Assembly: GCA_036339975.1 (NCBI GenBank) | Contig: JAYYZV010000111.1 | Location: forward strand, 1-7,145 | Direction: 5' to 3' | DNA: 7,145 nucleotides | DNA from: UBA830 sp036339975 | GTDB taxonomy: Bacteria > Pseudomonadota > Alphaproteobacteria > MPNO01 > UBA830 | In this document: positions 6,362 to 7,145 of the stretch, piece by piece | Numbering within the stretch: the stretch's first letter is position 1 | How the letters are laid out: each line of letters begins with the position of its first letter | Notes under the pieces: model-generated | Told to the model about the DNA's origin: nothing | Database searches by the model: none | Seen by the model: only the letters and a program-made list of their open reading frames with translations | Position numbers and translations under genes: made by a program

Positions 6362-6428
6362 CTTGGGAGTCATATACCAAAGCCACATGCATTTTAGCCA
6401 TCGAAGAACTGATTGAATTTTTAATGGT
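6362..6428. other. Convergent intergenic gap without a clear terminator
   Basis: These 67 bases separate two converging genes. I looked for a bidirectional terminator and found only a poor imperfect stem: GAAC and ATT (in 6406-6414) against AAT and GTTC (in 6423-6430), with unequal internal bases and an AT-rich loop. It runs two bases into the aroC stop codon. No GC-rich stem with a T tract is visible on either strand. Confidence 0.35.
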
Positions 6429-7145
6429 TCAGCCTACTTGTGCTCGATTTCGCAACAGGTGATCTGCCAGAACACAGGCCATCATGGCCTCGCCCACCGG
6501 AACGCCCCGGATCCCGACGCAGGGGTCATGTCGTCCCTTCGTTGTGATTTCCGCGTTCCTTCCTTGCCGGGTGACGGTTTTACGTGAGGTGAGGATTGAG
6601 CTGGTCGGCTTGACGACAAAGCGGACAACCACGTCTTGTCCGGTCGAGATCCCACCCAGCACGCCACCCGCGGCGTTCGACTGGAATTCGACTTCTTTGC
6701 CTTTTATACGCATTTCGTCAGCGTTTTCTTCGCCCGACAGCAGCGCGGCGCCGAATCCCGCGCCGATTTCCACACCCTTTACGGCGTTAATACTCATCAT
6801 CGCGGATGCGAGGTCAGCATCAAGCTTCCCGTAGATTGGCGCGCCAAGCCCAGCAGGCACGCCTGACGCTACAATTTCGATTACGGCGCCGACCGACGAC
6901 CCCTGTTTTCGGACGCCGTCGAGATAGGTCTCCCATTCCTTTGCAGCCGCGGAATCAGGGCACCAGAACGGGTTCTTATTCACATTGGACCAGCGCCATT
7001 TTGCATGATCGATTTCCATCTCGCCCATCTGCACCATAGCCCCCCGGATCCTTATCTTGTTACCGAGAATTTTACGTGCGACAGCACCCGCGGCTACCCG
7101 GCACGCGGTTTCGCGGGCGGAAGATCGACCACCACCGCGGTAATC
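6429..7145 (-). CDS. aroC: Chorismate synthase, C-terminal two thirds (5' end beyond the window)
   Basis: Converts 5-enolpyruvylshikimate 3-phosphate to chorismate, the last step of the shikimate pathway, using reduced FMN. The frame is open from the right edge (7145) to the TGA at 6431-6429. The visible 238 residues are about two thirds of a protein usually near 360. Numbered from the edge: DYRGGGRSSARETACR (1-16), FWCPD (60-64), GSSVGAVIE (82-90), PIYGKLDADLASAMMSINAVKG (about 103-124), GGISTGQDVVVRF (164-176), KPTSSIL (179-185) and GRHDPCVGIRGVPVGEAM (204-221). An internal ATG at 7037 is not the start, because the conserved RSSARETA segment lies upstream of it in the same frame. The gene converges on the methyltransferase gene and is probably a separate transcription unit. 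Its promoter is outside the window. Confidence 0.97.
   Translation of the reverse strand, partial: DYRGGGRSSARETACRVAAGAVARKILGNKIRIRGAMVQMGEMEIDHAKWRWSNVNKNPFWCPDSAAAKEWETYLDGVRKQGSSVGAVIEIVASGVPAGLGAPIYGKLDADLASAMMSINAVKGVEIGAGFGAALLSGEENADEMRIKGKEVEFQSNAAGGVLGGISTGQDVVVRFVVKPTSSILTSRKTVTRQGRNAEITTKGRHDPCVGIRGVPVGEAMMACVLADHLLRNRAQVG

Noticed and set aside
7035..7037. ATG at 7037 (minus strand) as the start of aroC
   Set aside because: The frame stays open to the window edge and the upstream 36 codons encode the conserved chorismate synthase segment with RSSARETA, so this is an internal Met.
6484..7039. Plus-strand frames at 6484-6834, 6636-6866 and 6806-7039
   Set aside because: They are shadows of aroC on the minus strand, whose conserved motifs run continuously through the region.
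1..7145. Search for tRNA/rRNA genes, CRISPR repeats, IS ends, attachment sites and toxin-antitoxin or defence genes
   Set aside because: Almost all the sequence is accounted for by housekeeping genes, and the gaps are short with no such structures.

Overview
The window reads as ordinary chromosomal DNA of an alphaproteobacterium, probably a Rhodospirillales-type marine or freshwater organism. This rests on the protein styles (IspA with DDLPAMD, AroC with GGISTGQD, an RNA methyltransferase with the QFLWSHHVE ending), the moderately high GC content, and the gene order HDAC-like / xseB / ispA / dxs / tlyA / RNA methyltransferase, which I recall as common in that group. The taxonomic call is inference.

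Layout. Positions 1-200 hold no convincing gene. They contain a perfect 10-bp tandem repeat, a small hairpin, a good sigma-70-type promoter and possibly a tiny basic ORF. A histone-deacetylase-like zinc amidohydrolase follows (201-1127, GTG start). A 132-bp gap with a small inverted repeat and a weak promoter candidate leads into a tight, same-strand run: xseB (1260-1511), ispA (1531-2409), dxs (2460-4379), tlyA (about 4383 or 4410 to 5126) and a TrmA/RlmD-like Fe-S RNA methyltransferase (5126-6361). On the opposite strand, converging on this run, is the C-terminal two thirds of chorismate synthase aroC (6429 to beyond the right edge).

How the genes work together. Dxs makes 1-deoxy-D-xylulose 5-phosphate, the entry step of the MEP isoprenoid pathway. 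IspA condenses the resulting C5 units to farnesyl diphosphate. XseB is the small subunit of exonuclease VII; no xseA lies in the window. TlyA and the downstream enzyme are two unrelated RNA methyltransferases, joined by a one-base stop/start overlap. AroC belongs to aromatic amino acid synthesis and is probably an independent unit.

I found no defence system, mobile element, CRISPR array or clearly new system. The most interesting point is the start of tlyA. The conserved S4-domain N-terminus continues upstream of the first canonical in-frame start (TTG 4410) as far as the dxs stop codon, with no ATG, GTG or TTG in between. A well-placed Shine-Dalgarno sequence points at an ACG codon, and dxs and tlyA share one frame separated by a single TGA followed by C.
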